Source: CAUZIZ01 sp965218775
GTDB lineage: Bacteria > Acidobacteriota > UBA6911 > RPQK01 > JAJDTT01
Direction of reading: 5' to 3'
Assembly: GCA_965218775.1 (NCBI GenBank)
Contig: CBDCLS010000006.1
Coordinates: 248,001-312,000 of the forward strand
DNA length: 64,000 nt
The translations under genes and the position numbers were made by a program. The first letter of the stretch is position 1, and each line of letters opens with the position of its first letter. Under the pieces are notes generated by a model. That model saw only the letters and a list, made by a program, of their open reading frames with translations, had not been told where the DNA came from and did no database searches. Positions 24,730-31,993 of this stretch are shown in pieces.

Positions 24730-26067
24730 AGTAGCGTAACTTCTTTTCTGTAAATTCTGGTCAGGCCTGGGTCGGAAAGACAGAGGTCTGGGACAGGATT
24801 CTCCAAAAACAGAAACGTCTATCTGGCAAGGAGAATCAAATGAACCCAGACCTGGAAAAGAGAGTACCACGGGAGATCCTGGCGGAGTTGATCGAGGAAG
24901 GAACAGAAGCCTTTCGAGGAATCCTGGAGAAGCTGTTCAACGTGGCCATGCAGTTGGAAAGAAGCGAGTTTCTGGGAGCGGAAGCGTACGAGAGAACAGC
25001 CAGTCGGCGAGGCTATCGAAACGGATTCAAAGGCAAGCGGATTCAGACTCGAGTGGGAGAGCTGCACTTGGAGATTCCACAGGTGCGTGGGTTGAGGTTT
25101 TATCCCAAGTCGCTGGAGAGGGGTTGCCGTTCGGAGAAGGCCCTGAAGCTGGCCATTGCCGAGATGTATGTGATGGGAGTCTCGACGAGGAAAGTCACCG
25201 AGATCACGGAGCAGCTGTGTGGGTTGGAGATCTCGGCCACCCAGGTCTCGAGAGTGGCCGGGATGCTGGACGAAGAGCTGGAAGAGTTTCGAAGCCGGGA
25301 GCTGGGAGAGTATCCGATCGTGTATCTGGATGCCCACTACGAGAAGGTTCGAAGAGGCGGCAGGGTGCAGGACGTGGCCATCCTGAAAGCCATAGGAGTC
25401 AATCGTTTCGGAACGCGGGAGGTGTTGGGTCTGAGCACCAGGATCAGTGAAGCGGAGGTGCATTGGCGAGGGTTTCTGGGAGATCTGCACAAGCGTGGAC
25501 TGAGAGGGGTCGAGCTGTTTGTCAGTGACGATCACGAAGGACTGAAGGCGGCCAGGCGGGCAGTTTATCCGTCGGTGCCCTGGAACCGTTGTCAGTTTCA
25601 CCTGAGTAAAAACGCCCAACAATATGCTCGCCGCAAAGAGGACAAGCCCCGCATCGCCCAGGCCATGCGGGACATTTTCGATGCCCCGTCTCGAGAAGAT
25701 GCCGAGGAGCTCAAGGGTAAAGTCGTCAAGAAGTTCGAAAAGATTGCACCGGAGTTCGTGAGCTGGCTGGAAGAGAACGTGGATGAAGGGCTGACAGTGT
25801 TTGATTTTCCGAGGAGCTGGTGGCGAAGGATCCGAACCATCAACGGACTGGAGAGACTGCACCGGGAGATCCGGAGACGAACCCGGGTGGTGGGAATCTT
25901 TCCCCACGAAGCGTCGGCGCTGCGGCTCATCTCGGCTGTGCTTGCAGAGATACACGAGGAGTGGTTAACCGGCCGGCAATACCTGAACCTGGCCGGCTGG
26001 AAAACACAAGTGGAGCAATTCTTCCCTACAGGCCCTAAAGAAAATTACAGAAAAACGGTTGCTTAAC
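24730..26067 (+). mobile_element. IS256-family insertion sequence
   Basis: 1338-bp element. The ends are imperfect inverted repeats of 40 bases, 25 of 40 identical without gaps, including an identical TTTTCTGTAA at positions 15-24 and GGCCTG at 35-40. CGCCAAGAA is directly repeated at 24721-24729 and 26068-26076, the 8-9-base duplication expected for the family. The transposase frame fills most of the element and ends one base before the right boundary. Transposase, ends and duplication all look intact, so the element is probably recent. Confidence 0.92.
24840..26066 (+). CDS. IS256-family transposase
   Basis: 408-residue mutator-type DDE transposase. The catalytic residues are visible in YLDAHYEKVRRGG (first D), FVSDDHEGLKAARRAVYP (second D) and NGLERLHREIRRRTRVVGIF (E), and the C/H signature WNRCQFHLSKNAQQY lies between the second D and E as usual. 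The N-terminal half (RGYRNGFKGKRIQTRVGELHLEIPQVR) is the DNA-binding part. GGAG precedes the ATG by 8 bases. The length is normal for the family and nothing is broken. Confidence 0.95.
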   Translation: MNPDLEKRVPREILAELIEEGTEAFRGILEKLFNVAMQLERSEFLGAEAYERTASRRGYRNGFKGKRIQTRVGELHLEIPQVRGLRFYPKSLERGCRSEKALKLAIAEMYVMGVSTRKVTEITEQLCGLEISATQVSRVAGMLDEELEEFRSRELGEYPIVYLDAHYEKVRRGGRVQDVAILKAIGVNRFGTREVLGLSTRISEAEVHWRGFLGDLHKRGLRGVELFVSDDHEGLKAARRAVYPSVPWNRCQFHLSKNAQQYARRKEDKPRIAQAMRDIFDAPSREDAEELKGKVVKKFEKIAPEFVSWLEENVDEGLTVFDFPRSWWRRIRTINGLERLHREIRRRTRVVGIFPHEASALRLISAVLAEIHEEWLTGRQYLNLAGWKTQVEQFFPTGPKENYRKTVA

Positions 26068-26091
26068 CGCCAAGAAGATTGAAAGTTCCAT
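26068..26091 (-). pseudogene. Small membrane protein, 5' end separated by IS256
   Basis: Minus strand ATG at 26091 followed by GAACTTTCAATCTTCTTGGC gives MELSIFLA, which joins in frame to AKVLGLYL.. at 24729 once the IS and one CGCCAAGAA copy are removed. The start ATG and first eight codons were therefore cut off from the rest by the insertion. Confidence 0.75.
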
Positions 26092-26128
26092 ACAGGAGCC
26101 AAACTTATACTTGAAGGTTCCTGCCCTG

Positions 26129-26158
26129 ACAAGTTTCCTCTGGGAAGAGGGATTTTTT
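26129..26158 (+). terminator. Possible intrinsic terminator
   Basis: CCTCTGGGAAGAGGGATTTTTT: a 5-bp stem (CCTCT/AGAGG) with a GGGA loop followed by six T. It lies about 60 bases beyond the IS256 transposase on the same strand. The stem is short, so the call is tentative. Confidence 0.4.
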
Positions 26159-26348
26159 ACCTAAAAAATGAGTGGGTTAAATAGCCCGACACTGTCAGAT
26201 GTCTGCCGAGCGTCATGAGCGCCACTACGCACGTCGAGCTTGCAAGTTGCCGCACAGAGCAGGTATTAACTGAAAGGCATGAACGGCGGCTCCTCGCGTT
26301 GGTTCATTCGACGTTTCCAGGGGAAAATTTGAATGTCCGCTTTTAGGC

Positions 26349-28134
26349 GAGGCTGTGTGATAACTCGATATTCAGCCTCAGCGGCCTGATCAGACCGCAT
26401 CAGACGACTTGCCTTAGGATTTGATCGGGCTTTGGTTTGGGCAGGGACAGCCAGGGTTCGAGATTGTTCAGCCTTCAGATGAAGTTGAAGTCGTTCTGAT
26501 TTGCTGGGTTTAAGGATTATAAGAGGGCTTATTAGGCTCGGATCGCCTCGATCAGCGGTTTCGTGCCTACCAAGTTCATCATTCGTCTCAGGTTGTAGGC
26601 CAGCACGTGCAAGCTCATCTCGGTATTCACCCGTTCCAGGGTTTTCGTCAGGAAGTGAGTCGATCCCATCCAGGCTTTCAGAGTCCCGAACGGATGTTCC
26701 ACCGTCGCTCGACGGGCTCTCATCGCCTCGGGGTGAGCAGCCAATCGTACTTGCGCTCGGTCCAGCACCTCTTCATGCTCCCAACGACTCATCTTGCGGT
26801 AAACGCCTGAAGTGCACTGCGCCCTGATGGGGCAGGATCGGCACTTGTAGGTCCAGTAGACACGAAGGGTCCGCCCTTTATCCTGGGCGTTCATGTGCCA
26901 CACCAGGCGCTCACCTGCCGGGCATTCATATTCGTCGTCTTCAGCGACATAGCGAAAGGCGTCTCGCCCGAACTGGCCTTTGGCCCGGTTGCCTGAGGTC
27001 TGTGGCTTGGGGACGTAGGCTGTGATTCCGGCTTGCTCGCAGGCCTGGATCTCCTCACTGCGGTAATAACCACGATCCGCCACCACGCGGAGTTCCTCCA
27101 CCTCCAGGTCGGACTTGGCTTGTTTTGCCATCTTGGCCAGCTGGCGCCGGTCATTGCCTACATTGCTGACCTCATGCGCGACGATCAGGTGGTGATCGGT
27201 ATCCACGGCCGCTTGCACGTTGTAGCCCACCAGGGCACTTCCCCGGTGATTCATCGACCGGGCGTCCGGATCCGTCAGGGAGATCTGCTTGCCCGGTGCC
27301 TTCAGCCTCCGGGCCTCGACTTCTTTGAGCCGCACCATCTCCTTCTTCAGAGCCGCGATCTTGTCCTCCAATCGCTGGGTCTTCTCCTCGGCCACTTCCT
27401 GGCGGTCGGCCTCGGCCAACTGCTGCAGGTAACGCTCGATCGTCGCATCCACTTGGGCGAGGCGCCGCTTCATCTTGGCCCGGGTGAAGTTCCGATAGGT
27501 GTTGTTGACCGCCTTGAACTTGCTGCCGTCGATGGCCACCCAAGCGTTGGCAAAGAGGTTGAGGTTGCGGCACACCAGGACGAACTGCCGGCACACCTGA
27601 CGAATGGCTGTCCCATTGTCCTTGCGAAAGTCGGCGATGGTCTTGAAGTCCGGCGCCAGGCGCCCGGTCAGCCACATCAGTTCCACATTGCGCTGGGCTT
27701 CACGTTCCAGCCGGCGACTGGACTGCACGCGGTTCAGATAACCGTACACAAATAGCTTCAGCAGGGTGGCTGGATGGTAGGCCGGCCGACCGGTGTCCTG
27801 GGGCTGCGTCCGAAAACCGAGCCCAGAGAGGTCCAACTCGTCGATGAAGACATCGATCACGCGGACCGCGCTTTCCTCGGACACGTAATCGTCCAGGCGT
27901 TCGGGGAATAAGGTGGCTTGGGAGCGACTCTCACCCTGGATGAATTCCGTCATCGCTTGTCCTTCCGTGGGAAAGCCAGATTATATCTGGCCCATCCGAC
28001 TCCGGTGCGACCGCTTTCCCGGTTACTTCCCCTATATCCGGGTAGTTGCTCTTTGGCGAGAGTCGCGGGTTTCAAACGCGATCGGTCGTAGTCGGGGGTG
28101 GGTGGCCACGAGTGCGGAGTTTTCACACAGTCTC
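26349..28134 (-). mobile_element. IS1182-family insertion sequence
   Basis: 1786-bp element with 18-base ends GAGGCTGTGTGATAACTC and (reverse complement of the right end) GAGACTGTGTGAAAACTC, 16 of 18 identical. AGGC is duplicated at 26345-26348 and 28135-28138. The flanks join to ..CCGCTTTTAGGCGAAAGCGGCC.., the dispersed hairpin repeat, with AGGC in its loop. The single transposase gene is intact. Confidence 0.9.
26532..27953 (-). CDS. IS1182-family transposase
   Basis: 473-residue DDE transposase. The N-terminal DUF772-type helical domain (about 20-115, ..YHPATLLKLFVYGYLNRVQSS) precedes the catalytic domain with D in VAIDGSKFKAVN, D in VVADRGYYRSEE and E in RATVEHPFGTLKAWMG. A coiled-coil insertion lies at about 170-220, and a cysteine cluster (YECPAGERL..; YKCRSCPIRAQC) typical of the family comes before the last E. 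Length and motifs are complete, so the protein is probably active and could also move the 139-bp MITEs with matching ends. Confidence 0.95.
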   Translation of the reverse strand: MTEFIQGESRSQATLFPERLDDYVSEESAVRVIDVFIDELDLSGLGFRTQPQDTGRPAYHPATLLKLFVYGYLNRVQSSRRLEREAQRNVELMWLTGRLAPDFKTIADFRKDNGTAIRQVCRQFVLVCRNLNLFANAWVAIDGSKFKAVNNTYRNFTRAKMKRRLAQVDATIERYLQQLAEADRQEVAEEKTQRLEDKIAALKKEMVRLKEVEARRLKAPGKQISLTDPDARSMNHRGSALVGYNVQAAVDTDHHLIVAHEVSNVGNDRRQLAKMAKQAKSDLEVEELRVVADRGYYRSEEIQACEQAGITAYVPKPQTSGNRAKGQFGRDAFRYVAEDDEYECPAGERLVWHMNAQDKGRTLRVYWTYKCRSCPIRAQCTSGVYRKMSRWEHEEVLDRAQVRLAAHPEAMRARRATVEHPFGTLKAWMGSTHFLTKTLERVNTEMSLHVLAYNLRRMMNLVGTKPLIEAIRA

Positions 28135-28230
28135 AGGCGAAAGCGGCCGATCAGGGGCGATCTACACTGACGCTGTTTGTACGGTCAGATCTAGACTATT
28201 ACACATCAGGAGGTAGGACTTTTCACTACA

Positions 28231-29625
28231 CTACAAACTACTACAAACTGTAAACTGCTCACTGCTCACTTTCTTCCGAATCCCCAGGGTCTCCATACGA
28301 TGGCGTAGGGAACGGTAGGAGAGTCCCAGAACCCCCGCCGCTCGGGTCTGATTTCCACCTACCAAGGTCAGGGCGTGCTGGACTATCTGTCGTTCCACCT
28401 TCTTCAGATAGGCTTCCAGGTCAAGCCCCTCGCTAATGTTGAAAGAAGGGACCGGCGTGTTATTGTCGGGCGTCGCTCCCCTTAGTTTCTCGGGAAGGCG
28501 CTCTTGCCTGATGAGGTCGCTCATCTCCAGCGTCATCGCTCGCTCGACTGTGTTTTCCAGCTCCCTCACGTTGCCGGGCCAATCATAGGCTTCCAGGTGC
28601 TCCAGCGCTTCATTCGAGATGCCTTGGATTTCACGACCCAGTTGGCGATTGTGCTTCTGAATAAAGTGTCGCACCAGCGGAATGATATCGGCCTTTCTCT
28701 CTCTCAGCGGGGGAATTCGAATAGGAATCACTGCCAGTCGATAGTAAAGATCCTCTCGAAAGCCTCCTGTCTCGACTTCCTTCTCCACGTCCCGGTTGGT
28801 GGCCGCTATGACCCGGGTATCGATCAGAATCTCGTCAGTGCCGCCGACGCGTCGAATTCGCTTGTTCTGAAGAGCCCGAAGGAGCTTGACCTGCATTGGA
28901 GGTGACATATCCGCAATCTCATCTAGAAAGAGCGTCCCTCCGTGGGCCTCCTCGAACAAACCCTTTTTGTCTTTCAGGGCACCGGTGAAGGCTCCTCGGG
29001 TGTATCCGAAGAGTTCGCTTTCCAGCAGGGTCTCGGGAAGAGCCCCACAGTTGACCGATACGAACGGGGTATTGGCTCGGGGGCTTGCGCTATGAATCGC
29101 CATGGCCACCAGTTCTTTACCGGTGCCACTTTCCCCCGAGATCAAGACGGTACTGTCGGTCGTTGAAACCGTTCCCACCAGTTTATAGATCTCGAGCATA
29201 GGAGGAGAGATTCCAACCAACTGGAACGCCTGTTGATCCTCTCGCTGGGGTGGGCCGACTCTCTTCTTCCAGCGCCGTGCCTGCAGCGCCTCCCTGACGA
29301 GATTCTTGAAGTCATTAACCTGAAACGGTTTGGTGATGTAGTCGAAGGCACCCAGTTTCAAGGCCTCAATAGCCGTTGGGGCCGAGGCAAAGGCAGTGAT
29401 GAATATGAATGGCACGTCAGGATCCACGTCTCGGAGCGCCTTGAGCAGATCCAATCCATCTACGTCAGGCATTCGGAGGTCCGAAATGACCAGGTCGTAG
29501 TCACCCCAATTATGGACCTTCCGTCCATCTTCAAGAAGCGTAACCTCGTAGCCCTCCTTCCTCAGAAGCAGTTCCAAGAACTCCAGCATGCTTCGCTCGT
29601 CGTCGATGACGAGAATATGTTCCAT
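28231..29625 (-). CDS. pilR: NtrC-family sigma54 response regulator (candidate PilR)
   Basis: 464-residue bacterial enhancer-binding protein. The receiver domain (1-120) has the phosphorylatable Asp about residue 49 in LVISDLRMPDVDG. The AAA+ domain has Walker A GESGTGKE (about 164-171), the sigma54-contacting GAFTGA loop (about 211-216) and Walker B GTLFLDEIADM. A Fis-type helix-turn-helix ends the protein (GGNQTRAAGVLGLSYRSLRHRM). The pilin gene lies 1.8 kb away, divergent, with a candidate -24/-12 promoter, supporting a PilR role. The ATG lies exactly in the IS4 target duplication, so the native leader has been replaced by IS4 sequence and no Shine-Dalgarno is visible. The last ten residues come from a heptad-type repeat. 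Confidence 0.85.
   Translation of the reverse strand: MEHILVIDDERSMLEFLELLLRKEGYEVTLLEDGRKVHNWGDYDLVISDLRMPDVDGLDLLKALRDVDPDVPFIFITAFASAPTAIEALKLGAFDYITKPFQVNDFKNLVREALQARRWKKRVGPPQREDQQAFQLVGISPPMLEIYKLVGTVSTTDSTVLISGESGTGKELVAMAIHSASPRANTPFVSVNCGALPETLLESELFGYTRGAFTGALKDKKGLFEEAHGGTLFLDEIADMSPPMQVKLLRALQNKRIRRVGGTDEILIDTRVIAATNRDVEKEVETGGFREDLYYRLAVIPIRIPPLRERKADIIPLVRHFIQKHNRQLGREIQGISNEALEHLEAYDWPGNVRELENTVERAMTLEMSDLIRQERLPEKLRGATPDNNTPVPSFNISEGLDLEAYLKKVERQIVQHALTLVGGNQTRAAGVLGLSYRSLRHRMETLGIRKKVSSEQFTVCSSL
28243..28270 (-). repeat. Heptad-like repeat overlapping a gene 3' end
   Basis: On the minus strand reads AGTGAGCAGTGAGCAGTTTA, the same unit as after pilC and the glycosyltransferase genes. 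Here it encodes the C-terminal tail (..SSEQFTVCSS) of the sigma54 regulator, so the original stop was probably upstream or lost. Confidence 0.6.
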
Positions 29626-30959
29626 CACTGCTGTCCGGTTTAGATTGTAGAGATCGTCTATAAGTTACATGGGTATAGTAGGTTGCGACGAGGAAGGGGT
29701 GTGACGCATTTGAATTTTCGTGGCTTCTCCTTGGCCCCGTACCCAGACGGTCAGAGGCGTAGTCCAGTCTCTGGCCATGAACCCAAGACGAACGATTTTT
29801 GCCCAGCTGATGGAGGGGATTCACCGGGAACAGTTCCAGCGCTGTGTCGAGCGTTACGGAGGAGACCGCCGGGTGCGCCGCTTCTCGTGCCGGAACCAGT
29901 TTCTGGCCATGGCCTTCGCGCAGTTGACGTACCGGGAGAGCTTGCGGGACATCGAGGCCTGCCTGCGCTCCCGAAGCGAGCTGCTCTATTCGCTGGGATT
30001 TCGCGGGGAGGTGGCCCGCAGCACCCTGGCCGAAGCCAACGAAACACGGGACTGGCGTATCTACGCCGACTTGGCGCAGAAGCTCATTGTCAAAGCCAGA
30101 CGCCTGTATGCCAACGAGCAACTCGGTCTGGAGCTGGGGGAGACAGTCTATGCCTTCGACTCGACCACCATCGACCTGTGCTTGAGCTTGTTTCCCTGGG
30201 CCCACTTTCGCAAGCGCAAGGGCGCCATCAAACTGCACACCCTGCTGGACTTGCGGGGTCCGATCCCCACCGTCATCGAGATCACCCAGGGAAAGTGCCA
30301 CGACGTCAACCTGTTGGATTCCCTCGTCATCGAGCCCGGTGCCTTTTACGTCATGGACCGGGGTTATCTCGACTTTGCTCGTCTGCATGTCGTTCATCAA
30401 GCTTGCGCCTACTTTGTGATTCGGGCCAAGAAGAATCTCCGCTTTACTCGCTACACCTCTCGACCCCGGTCCGATCAGCCCGGAGTTCGCAGCGATCACA
30501 CCGGGCGCTTGGCCTTGCCAAAATCTCGGCAAGACTATCCAGAGCACTTGCGAAGAGTTCGCTTCTTCGACGCTCCCACCAACAAATCTCTCGTCTTCCT
30601 GACGAACAATTTCACCCTTCCGGCCCTCAGCGTCGCCTCCCTCTACAAACTCCGCTGGCAGGTGGAGCTGTTCTTCAAGTGGATCAAGCAGCACCTGCGA
30701 ATCAAGACCTTCTACGGCACCTCCGACAATGCCGTTCGCACCCAGATCTGGATTGCTGTCTGCGTTTACCTCCTCATCGCAATCCTGAAAAAGGAACTCA
30801 AGCTTCCCCAAAGTCTACACAGTATTCTGCAGGTTTTGAGCGTGACCGCATTCGAGAAAGTTCCCATTTATCAACTACTTATGAGACCTAGCTTGCAGGA
30901 AGCCCACAGTCCTAGCTCTAACCAGTTGACTCTATGGGACTTATAACCGGACACTAGTG
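29626..30959 (+). mobile_element. IS4-family insertion sequence
   Basis: 1334-bp element. Ends: CACTGCTGTCCGGTTTAGAT on the left and, reverse complemented, CACTAGTGTCCGGTTATAAG on the right; CACT and TGTCCGGTT are identical. ATGTTCCAT is directly repeated at 29617-29625 and 30960-30968, a 9-base duplication within the family's range. The duplicated bases are the reverse complement of ATGGAACAT, the first three codons of the sigma54 regulator, so the insertion is at its start codon. Confidence 0.88.
29777..30946 (+). CDS. IS4-family transposase
   Basis: 389-residue DDE transposase. The N-terminal DUF4372-type domain (MNPRRTIFAQLMEGIHREQF, then AQLTYRESLRDIEACL) precedes the catalytic core: first D in TVYAFDSTTIDLCLS, second D in FYVMDRGYLDFARL, and the YREK-type region YKLRWQVELFFKWIKQHLRI carrying the catalytic E. 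The start at 29777 matches the family N-terminus; in-frame codons upstream (from 29720) are leader sequence. Complete and probably functional. Confidence 0.93.
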   Translation: MNPRRTIFAQLMEGIHREQFQRCVERYGGDRRVRRFSCRNQFLAMAFAQLTYRESLRDIEACLRSRSELLYSLGFRGEVARSTLAEANETRDWRIYADLAQKLIVKARRLYANEQLGLELGETVYAFDSTTIDLCLSLFPWAHFRKRKGAIKLHTLLDLRGPIPTVIEITQGKCHDVNLLDSLVIEPGAFYVMDRGYLDFARLHVVHQACAYFVIRAKKNLRFTRYTSRPRSDQPGVRSDHTGRLALPKSRQDYPEHLRRVRFFDAPTNKSLVFLTNNFTLPALSVASLYKLRWQVELFFKWIKQHLRIKTFYGTSDNAVRTQIWIAVCVYLLIAILKKELKLPQSLHSILQVLSVTAFEKVPIYQLLMRPSLQEAHSPSSNQLTLWDL

Positions 30960-30968
30960 ATGTTCCAT

Positions 30969-31464
30969 TGCAAATATCCAATCGCAATCCGCAACGTGGA
31001 CCGCAGAAACCGCGTTTCCTTACACCAAACGGTGCGCACAATTATAATGAAGATTTAACCCTGTATGTCACCAAGAATGACATTCAGGGTGACATAAAAG
31101 ATTCGTTCGGTATCCGAGAGTTGCTACCGGGGTTTCCTGGCAGCGTTCAGGGTCCGAGTTGCAGAGTCGTCGCGGTTGCCACCCAGGAGGAAGCTCGACA
31201 GACGAGATTCGGCAAGAGCCAGGCGGTCCCAGCAGGTAGCTGGATGCGTCTTCGCAGTCCGGCTTAGTGGATCTCACGGGCTAGCCGCCGCTTTCGGTTT
31301 CGTCAGCGTTCTCTGGTCTGGTATCTCTCTTGCGCGCGATCAGCAGAAACGAAAACTTGCGGAGCACAATGTTGAATCTAGCCCGGATTCTTCATCCCCA
31401 GTCGTAGCGCGGCGACGCCGTTGTAGACGGGCGGGGACAGATCCGGACTAGGAGGAGGTCACTC
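30969..31464. other. Upstream region of the pilin gene
   Basis: About 500 bases without a gene. Before the IS4 insertion this was the shared upstream region of the divergent sigma54 regulator and pilin genes. It holds the candidate -24/-12 promoter at 31318-31333 and the pilin Shine-Dalgarno. Confidence 0.6.
31318..31333 (+). promoter_or_regulatory. Candidate sigma54 (-24/-12) promoter of pilA
   Basis: CTGGTATCTCTCTTGC has the invariant GG and GC separated by exactly 10 bases, with TT before the GC, as in sigma54 promoters (TGGCAC-N5-TTGC). It lies about 130 bases upstream of the pilin start, and pilA genes controlled by PilR normally use sigma54. The -24 box deviates from consensus after TGG. 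Confidence 0.5.
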
Positions 31465-31914
31465 ATGCGTAAGCAGGTAGGGTTTTCGCTAATCGAACTG
31501 TTGATTGTCGTTGCCGTCATCGGCATCATTGCGGCTCTCGCCGTGCCCAATCTAGTTCGTACGAAGAGCGCTGCCAACGAGGCTTCAGCGATTGCTTCCG
31601 TTCGGGCTCTGGTGACAGGGCAAATCACCTACGCATCGACGGTTGGAAACGGCGACTTCGCTGAGATGGGAGAACTCGTTGAGACGGGAATCATCGATTC
31701 TTCATTGGGTTCGGGAAGCAAGGATGGATATAGTTTCACCGTTGCTCCCAAGGATCGCGTGGGTTTTACCGTGATCGCCGTTCCCATGGCGGTCGGAACG
31801 ACCGGGGAGCGCGGTTTCTACAGCGACCACACCGGCGTCATCCGTGTCAGTGAGGATGGCTCCCCACCTAGCGAGGGAAGTCCTGTGCTGGGCGGGGGTA
31901 GGAGCGGAGGGTAA
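31465..31914 (+). CDS. pilA: Type IV pilin PilA
   Basis: 149-residue type IV pilin. A short leader MRKQVG is followed by the prepilin cleavage site and the hydrophobic helix FSLIELLIVVAVIGIIAALA VPNL, including the conserved Glu at mature position 5. The globular part (about 60-140) resembles the small acidobacterial/deltaproteobacterial pilins (AIASVRALVTGQITYAS; GYSFTVAPKD). The C-terminus is glycine-rich (LGGGRSGG). AGGAGGAGGT sits 6 bases before the ATG, a very strong ribosome site consistent with high expression. Controlled presumably by the divergent NtrC-type regulator. Confidence 0.9.
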   Translation: MRKQVGFSLIELLIVVAVIGIIAALAVPNLVRTKSAANEASAIASVRALVTGQITYASTVGNGDFAEMGELVETGIIDSSLGSGSKDGYSFTVAPKDRVGFTVIAVPMAVGTTGERGFYSDHTGVIRVSEDGSPPSEGSPVLGGGRSGG

Positions 31915-31921
31915 AAAGCGT

Positions 31922-31973
31922 CTTCGCAACGCCAGCTTGCTGCTGTCGAATCGTGTTCGCTGGCGCTGCGAAG
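31922..31973. terminator. Bidirectional hairpin between pilA and rpoC
   Basis: CTTCGCAACGCCAGC at 31922-31936 pairs with GCTGGCGCTGCGAAG at 31959-31973: 15 positions with a single mismatch. It lies between the convergent stops of pilA and rpoC. There is no T-run on either side, so it acts, if at all, by blocking read-through or protecting 3' ends. Confidence 0.55.
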
Positions 31974-31993
31974 GGCTCTCGGGACTAAAGGGC

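Noticed and set aside
24819..25955. 378-codon open frame on the minus strand
   Set aside because: It lies antisense to the IS256 transposase and shows no protein family features; a shadow of the GC-rich real frame.
21704..29625. Kinase and sigma54 regulator as an adjacent two-component operon
   Set aside because: They are on the same strand but more than 5 kb apart with IS elements and other genes between, so they cannot share a transcript now; only the ancestral pairing is proposed.
29531..30811. Long open frame of 426 codons on the minus strand
   Set aside because: It is antisense to the intact IS4 transposase, has no recognisable domain and reads into the sigma54 regulator; codon composition mirrors the real gene.
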